Positions 24,349 through 63,222 of a stretch of DNA of 64,000 bases are shown here, piece after piece. The position numbers and the translations under genes are program-made. The first letter of the stretch is position 1. Each line of letters opens with the position of its first letter. Origin of the DNA: Fratercula arctica (taxonomy: Eukaryota; Chordata; Aves; Charadriiformes; Alcidae); contig CANTUZ010000002.1 of the NCBI GenBank assembly GCA_947846985.1, positions 152,515,889 to 152,579,888 on the forward strand, read 5' to 3'. The notes under the pieces are model-generated. The model was not told the origin of the DNA. It was given only the letters and a program-made list of their open reading frames with translations, and made no database searches.

Positions 24349-25998
24349 GAAGACAGGCAAAGGGTGAGGGGAAAGGAATTTTCAGTACAATGGTCGTACT
24401 GGTAGGAAACGTCACGTAGATTGCTTTCAATAATTCAGCACGTATCTTCTATGCAGCAGCCATGACTTTCTTAGTGATTAATAATAAAAGGAAAGGGTGG
24501 TTCCTGGGAAAAGACTCTCCGTTGTACCAGGTGCTCTGCAAACATGGATTGATTTCAGTATATATATAGGCACATATATGGAGCCTGCTTTTGTCCTACT
24601 CGTTACAGGGCAGCTGGAAGAATAACAATGTGGTCCTTCCTGGCCATGAGAAGAGGAGATACCACCCTCACAGCCTTTCCTTACTGTTACTACACTTATA
24701 AAACAGTCAGTGGGACTTCTCCTCCATGCCAACACTTGCCAGTCTGGAGGCACACGGACTGAGGAGCAGCACACATGCTTACATCCATGTCTTTCAGCAT
24801 TAAACCTCCTCTTAAAAAAGCCCTGTAGGCAGCTCAAGGCAGGCATCCCGTATAGCCTGGGGGCTGATTTACACCTCTTCGCACATTGAACTTTGACTGT
24901 TAAAGTTTGTAAGTCTGAAAACATTTCGAACGTTCAAACAAGATTAAACAGTCAAAACACAGAAAATCTCTTCTTTCTCCCTCTTCCCAACAAAGTGCCT
25001 CCTCTTTAGACCTTTTAAGCAAGAGTTGCTAAAAAAAGAAAGAAAAAGAAAAAAGTTCTGATTAGGACAGAGCAACAGCTGAAAGGTCACCTCAGCTTTT
25101 GCTACTCAAGTACTAATTGGGTGGTCAGTGTAGAGCCACTGTTTCCAGCTGAGGAAAGGAGATGCTTGCTGGCTTGTTTCAGGTCTTATGGGGAGCTTTG
25201 TGTTCCAAAAAGGAAGGTATTTGGGACCTGGATGGTGTAGGTGGCTTCCAGCCTTCACAAGGAGAGTTTGGTTGTCCAGATGCTGGTGACCAAAACTGAC
25301 CAGCCACCGGTGGGTGCTCTCTCTCTGCAGAGCTCCCAGTTCAGCTTATTCAGTAGCAAATTTTAGGGCAAGGTAGTGAAACTGTTCTATGTTGGTCATG
25401 AATCATTCCCCAATTCAGCCCTGCAAGAGAGACGTGGCTGTAAGTCATGCAATGAAAAGTTTGATGTTGTCTTTTTTTTTTTTTGTAATGTTACCAGGCT
25501 GTGAGCAACGCTCCAACTGAGAGGGCTCAGTGACTGCTCATGGTGTTTAGGATTTCGTCTAGAAACAGAGTGCTTTAAAACCCGGCTTTGGTGAATGTGT
25601 TTTCAAGTGGCAGTGTTGTGTGACATGTCTCAAGGGACCACACTGCCCTGCTGTCAGCCATGTCTGCCTGGACTAGATATGCTATTGTACGCTATTATAC
25701 ATATTGCTACACCCTTCCTTAGTGTAGCTCATGCTTTTCACTGAAGAAGTTATTAAGCCTTTCAAGGGAATTATAAAGCTAAAGTAACTGCCTGGGGCAT
25801 AGGCACATCACCACCCAAACCTAAGGCATGTGCTGCTGGTGATTTCTGTTATGGTTATTATTCCTTATGGTGGCTTGTTTGGGTTAAAAAGGGAAGGAAG
25901 CTGAGAGAAAGTAAGAAAAGAAATTGAAGAAAAGCACCCCCATAGAAAAAAACAGAATAAAAACTTGGGGCTAACTGTGAACTTCAGAAGGGTGAATG

Positions 25999-26019
25999 AA
26001 AAAAAAAAAAAAAAAAAAA
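25999..26019. repeat. Poly(A) run of 21
   Basis: Twenty-one uninterrupted A residues after GGTGAATG. No processed gene copy or SINE is recognisable in the preceding 300 bases. Confidence 0.95.
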
Positions 26020-26523
26020 GCAATTCATTTTCTGCTCCACTGGAGAAAAGGGGATTTGGCACATGCTTTTTAAAGATATAGGATTGTACAAGATATCTGA
26101 TTTAATTACCGTTTTTCCTCCTAGCAGAGCTTTGCCCAACCACTCAAGTCAAACAAGGGTATGACTGGCAGGGCAGCTTCTGGACAGCTAGGCTGGAAGC
26201 TTGTCCCTTTTTGAACCCAGGCAGAGCAAATAAGCCTGACCTGCAGAGGTAGCTGTCTCCGAAAAGTCACCCAAAAGAAAGAAAAAGGTGCAGAATTTTG
26301 AACGTGGCTGATCACTTGGGTTAAGCCACCTAACATCGTTTCATTTCTCCGCTGCATTTCTCACTGCAGTAAAACCACTGATGCCTCACATGCTATGGGT
26401 ACTTCATCACAGCAGGGAACTTAATTATGTATCTTGGGAAGAATGAAGCCCCCCCACTCTGATGGAGTTCAAATACTTGATTACAAAGATGCCCTTAAAG
26501 AGACGTTCAGCGTCATGGTAATA

Positions 26524-26630
26524 ATCCTCTCTATAGGTCAGTTGTCATAATAATAATAGAAACTGTTATCTGTTATCCTCTCTATAGGTCAGTTCCCATG
26601 ATAACAGACTATCCTCTCTATAGGTCAGTT
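26524..26630 (+). repeat. Three copies of a 20-mer
   Basis: ATCCTCTCTATAGGTCAGTT occurs exactly at 26524-26543, 26575-26594 and 26611-26630. Spacers are 31 and 16 bp and share pieces such as ATGATAACAGACT / ATAATAGAAACTGTTATC. It looks like a degenerating minisatellite or local duplication. Confidence 0.95.
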
Positions 26631-28324
26631 ACAGTTCCTCTGTAACCTGTTCTCAGCAAGGACTGGAGTATGTCCAGGAGGAAATGTCAAGGAAGTAGCT
26701 ATACATACGGAGGCAAGAGCTGTGATAACGTGAAAGTTTACTAACTAAAGATAACACGTATTAATCTTTCTAACTGGGGAGATGGGAAGAGTTGAAGGGG
26801 GAACCACAATCCAGAGCCCTGTATGGTGGGCTGCAATAGAAAGAAGTCAGGCAAGTTATAGGTGGAAAAAGTGAGAAAACAGAGAAAAACAAACAATGTT
26901 CTTATTAAATAATAATAGGGCGTGCATACATGAATACTTACAATAGGCCTTTTTTCCCCAAGAGTGGTTGTTTGGTCTGTCTGAAATCTAAACCTTGGCA
27001 AGGTGTCTTGGTGGGTGTGAAAATCTCCGCATCTTTTTAGAGCTTGAAGCTGTTGCTCAAGGGCAGCGCGTGCCCCGCTGGCTTGCTCCCACAGGTCTCT
27101 GCAGAGCAAGAGCAGTCAATGTTTGCACAGGGATAAGTCTTTGCTCTTGTTCAGTGTTTACCATCTTGACTAACCAGGCACCACATTTGCTACCAGCAAG
27201 TAGCAAACTTCAATGCAGCCTTAAATGCAAATAGGAGCTTGGAGAGTCTGTTCAGAATCAAAAAGGAAGAAAGAAAGGATGGAGCCCTCAGCAGTGGCAC
27301 CTCAGGCCCATAGGTATGTCTAATACCCTCAGGGAATTCTTCTGAGATTTGAGTTAAATTCAGCTAATTATATTTAAAGACTTCTTCTTGAAGGAAAAAG
27401 CAAACAAGTCATTTAATGTTTAACTGCTCCTGGCAGACATGGTTATTATTGCTGGTATTTGTCTATTCCATACTGCCCTTTTGCTTTCTTTAATCATTTC
27501 TACCTGCAGAAAGTCAAGGAAGACTCTCTGAGACCAGCAGGTGATGGCTCAAGCTCCCTGTGGAGCAGGGAAAGGACTCTAAGAGGTGCAGAAACAGGAG
27601 AAAAGAACCCCCTGTGTGTAATAACTGCATTCTTTATTTTGTAGGCATATGTTAGTATTTGGTAATCTGTTATCCAGCTCTTGTTTATTGAACTAAGACA
27701 AGTTGTTGAAAATGACCACTAATTTGCACCTGTTCCGGATGTGGCTTCGTTGCTGTCATGACTCATGATGTACAAGGGTGCTAAAGGTGTCAATAAAAAT
27801 TCATTGCTTTTCTGCAGAAGGGACAGGATTCGAAAGAACCAAGGCTGTATGTGCCTGGGTAAATGGCCAGTGTTTGCAGAGGTCCCGTGCTCTGGCGCTG
27901 CTCTCTCTGAAGCCTTCTCAGAGCTTTGGAGTTTAAGATCATTTGTGGCAGAACTGTGCATAATTCAAAAGTTCAAATTATAGGTTGTTCAGAGTGTGTT
28001 TGAATATGCCTGGTGTTTCTTCTTCCTGATCATCTTTTAGTCATTCTGCTTATAACAGCATCTAGGGAAATAATATTTTTTTTAATTAAAATGCTAAAAC
28101 ATGGAAGCAACCGGGTCAAAACATAAGGTTGCCTTCACCCCAGTTTTTGCCTCCTAAGAGGGACTAAGGGGGGATACTTGGGAAAAGAGTCTGTGAAACA
28201 GGCCTGAGGGATTGATCCTGCCCTTAGCAGTTACGTGCAGTTAGGAAGTTTGTGAGCTGGATGGATATCGGACCCTCTGGCCACTAACTCCATAAATTTA
28301 CCTGAAATCTCTTTGAACTCTTTG

Positions 28325-28535
28325 GTCTCAACAACCTTCCTTGCAACGTGCCTTATGATTTATGTGTCTCACTGAAGAACGCTTCTGCTCATTTGTTTTA
28401 AACTTGTTGCCTGATAATGTCGTTGAGTGCTCCCGTTCTGTGGTCCGGGGAGTGAAACTGAGAAAATCCTTCTCTATTCATCTCTCCATGTCACTCATTA
28501 TTTTATAGCTCACTTCCAAACACCACTTCAGCTGC
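28325..28535 (-). mobile_element. Ancient (pre-avian type) CR1 relic, antisense, part A
   Basis: The order of motifs follows the reverse complement of the old CR1 family abundant in turtles: GTCTCAACAACCTTCCTTGC, CATTTGTTTTAAACTTGTTG, CCTGATAATGTCGTTGAGTG, then TCACTCATTATTTTATAGCT. It is much more diverged than the avian CR1 copies nearby. No TSD or intact end is visible. Confidence 0.65.
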
Positions 28536-29089
28536 AGTTAGACAATACAGTAAATCCAGGTGCCTCTCAAGAATATGGTGATCACATAAGGCCGTGCTAA
28601 TTGGGGATGAACTCACCTTCCTGTTCAAGTTTGTTTCAAGAACAGATTATTCTTTTCACTATCAGGTTTTATGCTGGATTAGTTATAATTCTGGAAAAAC
28701 CTTGCGTGCTTTGATCATTCTGACAGAAATGTGATAATGAAGCCATACCTGATTCAAATCTAGCATGACTGCCAGGCGGCCCAGCCATGGACAAGTCTGA
28801 TATTTATGATCAGGGAACCACCAGAACATGAGAAATACCCTGTGAGGTCAGATCCAGTGTCTGTCTGGCACGGTGCTCTGTCTCCAGCAGTGGCAAAAGG
28901 AGATGATGTTCAGGAAGAGCACATGAGCCTGGCCACTTTCTGTGCTCCATTCCCCCCAGCATCCAAAACGTTTTTATCATGAGTGTTAATGGATACATCC
29001 CTGTCTGGTCCTTTTACTATTTTTTAGACCTCTTTCATCAAGTGCATTCTCATTCAGTGTTGTGGGTTTTGCTGACTAACAAGCTGCTC

Positions 29090-29490
29090 TGCTTTCACCT
29101 CATTCACCAGCTTAATTTTATAAACTTTGATCCTATTCCTACTTAGTCACCCTTTCTCCAAATAAAGAGTCCCAACTCTTTCAGTCTCTCATAGAGTGGC
29201 TTCTCCCACCCTTTTCCTGTGCCTCTTCTAGCCCCGTTATCTTTCTTGAGAGGTGGAGACCAAAGCTGCACACAGTATCCAAGATGTCAACCTGAATTAT
29301 TCTGTGATCCCGTCATAATCTTGTGTGAGTTCACCAAAGCTTTAGAGGCAAAATGACACTCACTGCCTTCTTCCTAATACCCATCCTGACAATACCCAGC
29401 GCTGTGTTGGCTTTTTTTAATTGATGCTGCACAATGAGCTGCTGACTTGAGACATCACCAGTGATGACTCTGGGACCGTCCCCTTGAGTT
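29090..29490 (-). mobile_element. Ancient CR1 relic, antisense, part B
   Basis: Motifs CAACTCTTTCAGTCTCTCAT, AGCCCCGTTATCTTTCTTGA, GCTGCACACAGTATCCAAGA and GATGCTGCACAATGAGCTGC follow, in order, the reverse complement of CR1 ORF2 3' coding sequence (avian form: 'cttcagtctctcctcat', 'gaactggacacagtactcc', 'gcacattgctggctcatg'). Degenerate; likely shared by reptiles and birds. Confidence 0.75.
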
Positions 29491-29734
29491 TGATTGCCAG
29501 TTCAGCGCTCCTCAGGCATGCTTGGTTGTTTTTACTTTGCTGACTGTCATCTCTTTTCCAGGCTGAATACTCTCTGCCAGGAGCCATTACCCTCCTCTGA
29601 CCACACTTATCAGTGTTTTCTGCACATTGCTGAGTTTTGAGTTCCTTTTGAGAGGGGCAATCAGAGCGGCATGCAGGAGCCAAAATGCAGTAATTTAGTG
29701 GCATATGATGTGCCCTGTCATATTTCTATCTATC

Positions 29735-29925
29735 TCATTTGTTATACTTCCCAATGGCTGATTTCAGTTTTTGACTGACCGCTGCAGTGCAATAAACTGA
29801 AGTTTTACAGAGAATTCTCCACAAAGACAGCAGAATTTCTTTCCTGAGTTGTGATAGCTGATTTAGAACCTGTTCTTGAATGTACAGGTAGCATACAACT
29901 AATATTGGCCACAGAATTGTCACCT
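29735..29925 (-). mobile_element. Ancient CR1 relic, antisense, part C (second copy)
   Basis: GACTGACCGCTGCAGTGCAA, TTTACAGAGAATTCTCCACA, TTTCTTTCCTGAGTTGTGAT and AGCTGATTTAGAACCTGTTC match the same old CR1 family a little further along its consensus. Its first part covers the same consensus stretch as the end of part B, so it must come from a separate insertion or duplication. Confidence 0.65.
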
Positions 29926-32900
29926 TTGTTTTCTTATTGATGAGATATTAATAGTTGAGACAAAACATATGATGTCATAGTGTCACATAGATATGACCCC
30001 CCCCTGCCCAAGCTTCAGAACTGGTACCTGTGTGTGTGTCATGGCTGTTTTTTAAACAGCACCTTGTCATACGGGATTGTGTACTCACCTTCTTCAGGAG
30101 CTGAAGCTTTTCCATTGCAAATCCTTGCACCTGTCAAAACAGCAGAGCCAGCGGGAAATCAGGAAAAATGGAAACAAGTTAAGACAGCTAGTGAGAGCTC
30201 CAGGCTGTGAAAGAACCACAGAAGAAATAATGGATTTTGCGATAAAGGGAGTCTCATTACTGAATCGGAATAAAGTATCTGACAATATACTGCATGAAGC
30301 AACTCTGCACTGGCAAAAGAGATAAATTAAATGAATAAACAGGCAAAATCTTCCCTTAACTTTGGTAATCTTGAGAAATGAAGGCATGAAATGAGTACAT
30401 CATGAACCATTCAATAGGATGTTTTTTGCTTTCCATATGTCCAAGAACAGAGATGTTATTTTATTCAGCCCTCTTTGACAATTAAATACAATGCAATAAA
30501 TTTCTTCCCTGGGACTTCATTTATTATCACAGTTGACATACTGGCTTAATAAAAAATGTTTCTGAATTAAGCAATTATGCTCACATTATAGTTTTAGATT
30601 GATTAGTTTGGTTTTTTTTTTTTTTTTTTTTTTATTTTAAAGCCCCATCTTTGTATTAGAATTATCTTTTACTCTTTGAAATGAGTGGGTTAAATTGTGA
30701 GATAATTTACTTTTCCTTTCAATTTCCGTGACTAGTACATATTGTGGAAGTGATAAAATGAGCCAAGAGTCTTTCCTATGTTTTTGCATTTAAAAAGGAA
30801 AGAGAAAACATTTTTATAGCCTAGAGAATGATATTCTTTTTTGCTTGTGTTTATTTGATGAAAATTAGAACTAATCATGTGGAGATAATTATTCACTTAG
30901 TGCAATATTGTTTGATCTACTGAAAAACTTTTTGGAAAAGAAAGTTATGTTGAAAGAAGCAGAATGTTAAGGAGCTGCAAAAAAAAAAAGAATACAAACC
31001 ACCTTACAAAATGCAAATAATAAAATGCAAAGACACAGACCCACCTAACAAATTTTACATTCATGTGCGAGAAGGGTGAAGGCTGTTTTTCCTCTTTCTT
31101 CAGTGTCTAACACTTTCTCAGTCAAGGCAGTCACCTACCCATAGCTTTACAATCCTTAGGCACTGGAGCTGGCTCAGATCTGAGCTGCACAAACCTTTGA
31201 TCATCCCTGAACTAAATCATTTTGGTGGTGTCAGAAAGTTTGCTGAGACTGCTGCCTCCAGGAAGGAAGGGACTTGGGGGGAAAAAAGCAAGGCAGCTGC
31301 TCCAATAAGGATTTTCTGCTGCCAGGAGGACGCTGGCAGCTCACTCACCCTCTCCACACGAGGACTTCTGCATGGTCTCAGGAGACATGCTGGATAAAAC
31401 AGGGTTTGTTTCTGTGTCTGCCCTCCGTGTTTCCAAATCTCACTCCCCGGTTTTGTTCCTCCGTGCCCACCAGGAGCACGGCTCACACACCAGCACTAGG
31501 GAAGGGCTCGTGGCTGCGAAAAGGGTCCTTGCAAGTGTCTTGGTCTAGTGCAGGTTAAGCCAAATACTGGGTTTTGCTTGAACAAGAGGTAGAAAGCTGC
31601 ACTGAGAAAGGGCCTTGTGGAAGGGGAGACAAGGTCCCTCCTTGAGCTACACGTGCCTGTGTTTAGATGGCTTAAGTTATTCTGACTTTGTAACCAATGG
31701 AGAATTGATTTCTGCCAGCCATCCTACAGTAAGTGTCTACAGTGAGTTAGAAGTGTCTACACCCTAGAAATGCCCGTTTGTCTCTGGATGATGTGTGACC
31801 GTTCCCACAGCAAGGAACTGTTCTCCTCATACATCAGTTCTCTGAGCACACAGACTTCTGGAAGTATTTTGCTGGAAGAAGAAACTAAGTTTAAACAATG
31901 TGAAGAAACTCCAAGGAGATCCAGTATTCAGTAAGGTCACTTATACTCTCTTGCTGACAACTCCAAAGCGCTTTTTTTGCCAACTCTCCTTTAAATTAGA
32001 CTGCAAATTGCAATTATCGGATATCCGAGAGAACATTATGCAGTGCAAGAAGTGATCATGAAGCCTCTGTACTGATGTGACAGCTTAAATGAAAAAGAAA
32101 GAGCATGAAAGGATTTTTTGGAAAACTAACAAGCTGGAAAGCTGGAAGCTGACATGGATAAATCTTGATGAGAGGACAATACAATCTGTGAGTCTTTTTC
32201 AAAGAGTATGAAAATTAATTCAGAGAGGCAGCAGACCTGTGGCACCGATAACGGAAAATGAACCCTTGTATTTACAGATTTCTGCTGCAAATACAACACG
32301 GTCTGAGTATAGTCAAATGCTGTGATATGACTGGTGTCCCAGTCTTATTTACTATTTATATATCAGGGAAACCTCAATGAATCAGCCATAAACCAGGGCC
32401 CACACTGTCACTGTACATATGCAGAAGAGAAAAAGTTGTCCTTGCTCCATATTTTTTACAACCCCCATGTGGAAGGAGCTGGGCGACAGAGCCCTCTTTG
32501 AACTGAGCAATGTTGTTGATTAGTTGAGATGGGTGATTTTTAATTGCTTCTAATCAAGGCACTCACACTGGGAAACCTGTATTTGTGCAGGACGTAGCAT
32601 ATGGGGGCTAAATCCTCACTAAAATTTGTCAGTGCTACCACAACACTAACAACCCCCAACCTCACACAGGTCCAAGACAGATGAGAGACTTTTTCGGCAC
32701 CCCAAGTCTCTCCTGATTTCCCAGGTTCTTACAGTGCCATGTTTGTGCCTTGCTGACAGCCAGGAGGTCCTGTGGGGAACACGGGAGACATTTCCTCATG
32801 ACGTTTTTGGGGTCTACCTAGGGGTGGCACACACAGCTTGATGCCTGGCTTGGGGATAACAGATGGGTATGAATAACTTTGGGAATATAATCAAATCTGG

Positions 32901-35900
32901 TGAAACTGCATGGAGGCCTGAAACTTTCCCTTCTTGGCAATATTTTCCTGTGACCATTTTCACAATCCTGGGGAGAGGGAAAGGAGTAATTTTCAGCAGT
33001 TGATTGAATTTATGTCTGGAAGCTGCAGTGAAAAGAAACATTCTTTGTGGAAATTTGAAGAAAGCTTGCTTTTACTTTTTTTTTTTCCAAGAGAACAGCC
33101 TTTCTATCACCAAAAGAGCATCCCCAGAACATTTCTAAAAGGAGGCTAAATGATTTCATTAAACATCATGGATGTTATCCATGTGCACAATATTTGGAGG
33201 ACATACACGGTCAGTGGATGATAAGCAGTTTACATATCCAAGTGATGGAGCCTCTCTATTGTGAGGGATTGATACCTTCAGTTTCCTGAAAACTTCATTT
33301 ACTTAGCTTAGACCTTTACAGAGAAGATCCTCTCTGGGAAACCCCATGTATGATGAACGCTGCGCTGCCATCTTGGTGAACAACCCCACGCTCTTCTCCT
33401 TTCCCATAGCTGAGCCTTGCAAGTGGCTTGTTCCTGCTGCTTCCCCGGTGCTTCTGAGGGACAGCTCTCTGCGTGGCCACAGCTGCCCTTGGCCGAGGTA
33501 ACCGGTGGGGCCAGGGGTGCAGGAACAGTCGGGTGCACCCCGATGCCTCTCTGCGCTCAAACCTCTGGGAGACTAAAAAGCTGAGACTGAAATCGGGTTT
33601 CCTTCAACGATAGATTTTACTATTGGCACCTGTGGAGTTATCTCAAGCTTGGCTGTTTCTCTTTCTGTCACTCTGTGGCACCTTCTGCAGTTCTGTCTTT
33701 AAGCAGTTTTGGCGTTATGTAAATATAAAAATCATGGAAGACATCAGTTTCCACATGAGGCTTTATTAATGGCCATTCCCTCCAGTTTCCCTCTGACTCC
33801 TGCTTTGCTTGAGAAACTTTTTGCCTTGGTACTATATTCCCACTCACACTAGTTGGGTTTTGGCATTCTTTGACACACCGAAATTGTGCATTTTCCGTGA
33901 TTGTGCCCAGCACTGCTGACATTCCTCTTGGGCCTGGCCAGTAAGATTAATTTGCTTGCTCTGAATACAACTTTTAAATGTTATCAGCTTCCCTTTCCAG
34001 TTTGCAGTAACTTTCCCTCCATAGTTAAATGGACCTTGAGTTTGCAGGTGATTTCAGGTGTTTGAGCACTGATTGCTGTCTCATAGGTGCCTGTTTGTTT
34101 GGACTAGTTGGGCTGTGCACTTCCCCTGCTAAGCTTTTATTCCTACAGAAATTTAGGCAAATGAGTCCTCTGATGATAGGGGAAAAAGAAAATATGTGCT
34201 GAATATTTATCATTGCCTGCTTGTGGTAAACAGAGAACCTGAAAAATGTTGCCATTAGTTTAAAACCTTTATTTTTTCACTCTCACCACCTGGTTTGTTT
34301 GTCATTAGAGTTAATAGCACAAAATTCTTGAGCAGCATGCATTGTTTTTCTGTCTGAAATCCGCGGCATATTTGTTTCCTTGGAAAACCTCTAGTATGAA
34401 ATCATGCCCACATAGAGCTCCTCTTGAACTAACGTGGCTAATAATTGGGAAAATAGTACAGAGTGGTATACTAATAAAAGTGAAGTTCCAGGTGGGTTGA
34501 AATCCACTACTGCTTACAAATTTGCGTGGGATTTAGTGAATGTTTCAGCTCTCAAAATGAGATGTAAAGAAGTATATTTTCAAAATATAAAAGCATGTAA
34601 TTTCAGCATTTCAAAATTGCCTGCAAATGGAACCACATATTTCAGTACTATATAATATGAAATTGGAACTGTGTTGATTTCAGCAAGCAGGTAAGATCTG
34701 CAACAATGAGATTTACATTTTCCCCATCAAATAAAATGAATTGTTTACAATGACTTTGAATTTCTGATTATAAGTCAGGTTGGTCTGGTTAATTCAAAAT
34801 GATCAGTCCACAGGCTTTTATTTAATGAAAATAGACTCTCAAACCTGGTTTGGTTCTACTGATTTCTTTTCTCATTTTTCTTTTTTGTTTCAGTTAAGGC
34901 ATTCAAAGCCAAGAGTCCATTATTGCCCACCCCTATTCCAAGCACTGTCTGGTTTACCATTAAGGAGGAAATTCTGTGTATATTTCCTACATTATTGTTA
35001 CTGTTTTGCCATACCTTTATTGGCAGCAGAATACACATGTGCAGACTCTAAGGGTCATCATTAAACACTGGTTCAAGCCTTCAGAAACCTGGAAAAATTA
35101 AACTGCACGCTCCAGTGCTCAGAAATTTGATTTCCACTCCCCCACTCCCTCTCCAATAATGAATCATGTGGCTTAAAAACACACACTTTGTAAAAGGAAG
35201 AAAAGATAAGAAAACCATGAGGATAAACAAAAACCAGCCAGTCCCTTCCCAAAGTGTAAGGCAATTTCAGGACGGACAGACAGCTGCTTCTTCCTTTCTC
35301 CAAAATCTGGAGTTGAAAAGGGCTCTCTGGGCAGAGCTTTAACACAGAAAATTCTGTCTCTCTTCCACGTTGCTGAGAGTGAGTGCTGTGCTGACCCTGC
35401 CCAGGGGCAAGGGGGAGAAGTCCCATCTTCTTCCCACAGCTTTTCTTCTCTGCAGTATCAGCTCCTGCCTCAGCTCTAGTGTCAAGTTGGAGCAGGAGGT
35501 CAGGCGTGATTTGGAAACTGTTGAAGTTATTAGCCTTGTAGTCATACGTTGTTCGGCGCTTGCAAAATGCCAGAACAGCATCAGTGTCCTATTGTGGGAC
35601 TGGTGCTCCTGCACCCTGACATAGGGCAGACAAAGAGTTCAGTGGGATGAGGCTGGCTGGCAACCAAGAAGGAGGGACTGGTGGCTATGGGAGGAAAATG
35701 AAGACCTTTGTGGGAGGGAAAATACTGTATGACATTTGCAGAGATATTTCCTTTGCTCCCCTCCTTAAAACCAGCTCGACAAAACACAGCTGCTCTTTCT
35801 CTCTACTCTTTCTACTCACTGAAGATCTGAAGGACCAATGGAAGAGTAAAATAGGAAAAGGACAATCAGCACAGACCTCTGAACAGCCAACCTGGGTCTG

Positions 35901-36928
35901 CACTGTCACTAGGAGAGGTGTTTTATCTCAGCTGGGCAGCTGTACCACCTCCCACCTCGGGGCCACGGGAAATTTTGCCATCAGTTTCCCAAAAAGCAGG
36001 ACTGCACTGTGGGTCCTTGTTGAATGTCGTGACATGTTTTATCTGTGATGACAAACAGAACAGGGCCATGCTTCCGTGACTGTGTCTCACCCCACGGACA
36101 CTCCTTTTTCCTGGATGACTACGTTAGATGCCTGACAAGGAGTTGTGGCTAAAACTGAATTAAACACAAGGAATAAGAAAGCCCTAATGAGGTTATAGAG
36201 ACACTTTATCCAGGCATGATCTTAACAATGACCTCACAAAGCTTCAAATGGGTTGTTTAGTTTTTAGCTGGATCAACTCCCTTATAGGAAGAAGTGGGAG
36301 GCAGAAAAACCTCACGTGGTGGTAGCTGGGGTTGATGTTGGGCTGAAGCATCTCTACAGCACAGCTTGAACAGAAACCCTTGCCCAGTCTTGTTCATGGC
36401 TTTGCTGCTGGAAGGGAGCGAGAACTAACTAACTAAATGGCAAAAGCTGTTGTGGTGTATGTGCCACTCATACAGTGGGTGTCCTCACCAAGGAAGTTTA
36501 CACAACGTTTTTATGTTTATTTTAATTCACTGGAAAACTGATTTTAGTCTGGAACCTGTAATTTGTGAGCAGCTTTTGTCTCTGATCTTGTCTCAGCCAT
36601 AAGAATTACACGTGTGGGAAGTAAGTAGATTGGAAACTTATCTTGGATTTCCTTTCTTTGCCTCTTGCTGTCTTGGTTTGAAAAGAAGTTTTGGCTCTTC
36701 TCTCAGTATGTTTGCCTGTACATGGCCAAATTTTAAAAATAAACAAAATTAGATGGAGCGTAAGCCCAGAGCTTTCTCTTATTTGCTTTCAATAAAAGGA
36801 CAATCAGAATATAATGATCTCACTTGGAAATCAAAACTTCCTCTTAACAGCTCCTTGAGTTAAATTTGAGTCCAGCACAGAAAAGGACTTGAAGATACTG
36901 CACTGATCGCTTTTATTTACTTTTTCAG
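29926..36928. other. Upstream flank of FER1L6, possible hidden 5' UTR exon
   Basis: No coding sequence recognised. Because the first coding exon has a splice acceptor, a promoter and non-coding exon should lie somewhere upstream, here or beyond. No CpG-island-like stretch or convincing TATA/initiator pair was found. The poly(T) run at 30612 is the only repeat seen. Confidence 0.5.
30612..30633. repeat. Poly(T) run of 22
   Basis: Twenty-two uninterrupted T residues. It could be the tail of a minus-strand retroposed copy, but the sequence to its right is AT-rich and not recognisable. Confidence 0.95.
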
Positions 36929-36947
36929 AAAGGGGCTGTTTGCTGGC

Positions 36948-63222
<26,275 letters not shown>

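Larger units (their letters stand above)
23091..28324. other. Intergenic, minor repeats only
   Basis: A GC-richer patch at about 23,760-23,880 (GCCCTGCGCCGCCTTGCAC, CCCGGCCCGGGGGG) has no coding support and is too small for a CpG island. The possible SINE relic, a poly(A) run and the 20-mer triplet are listed separately. Confidence 0.55.
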
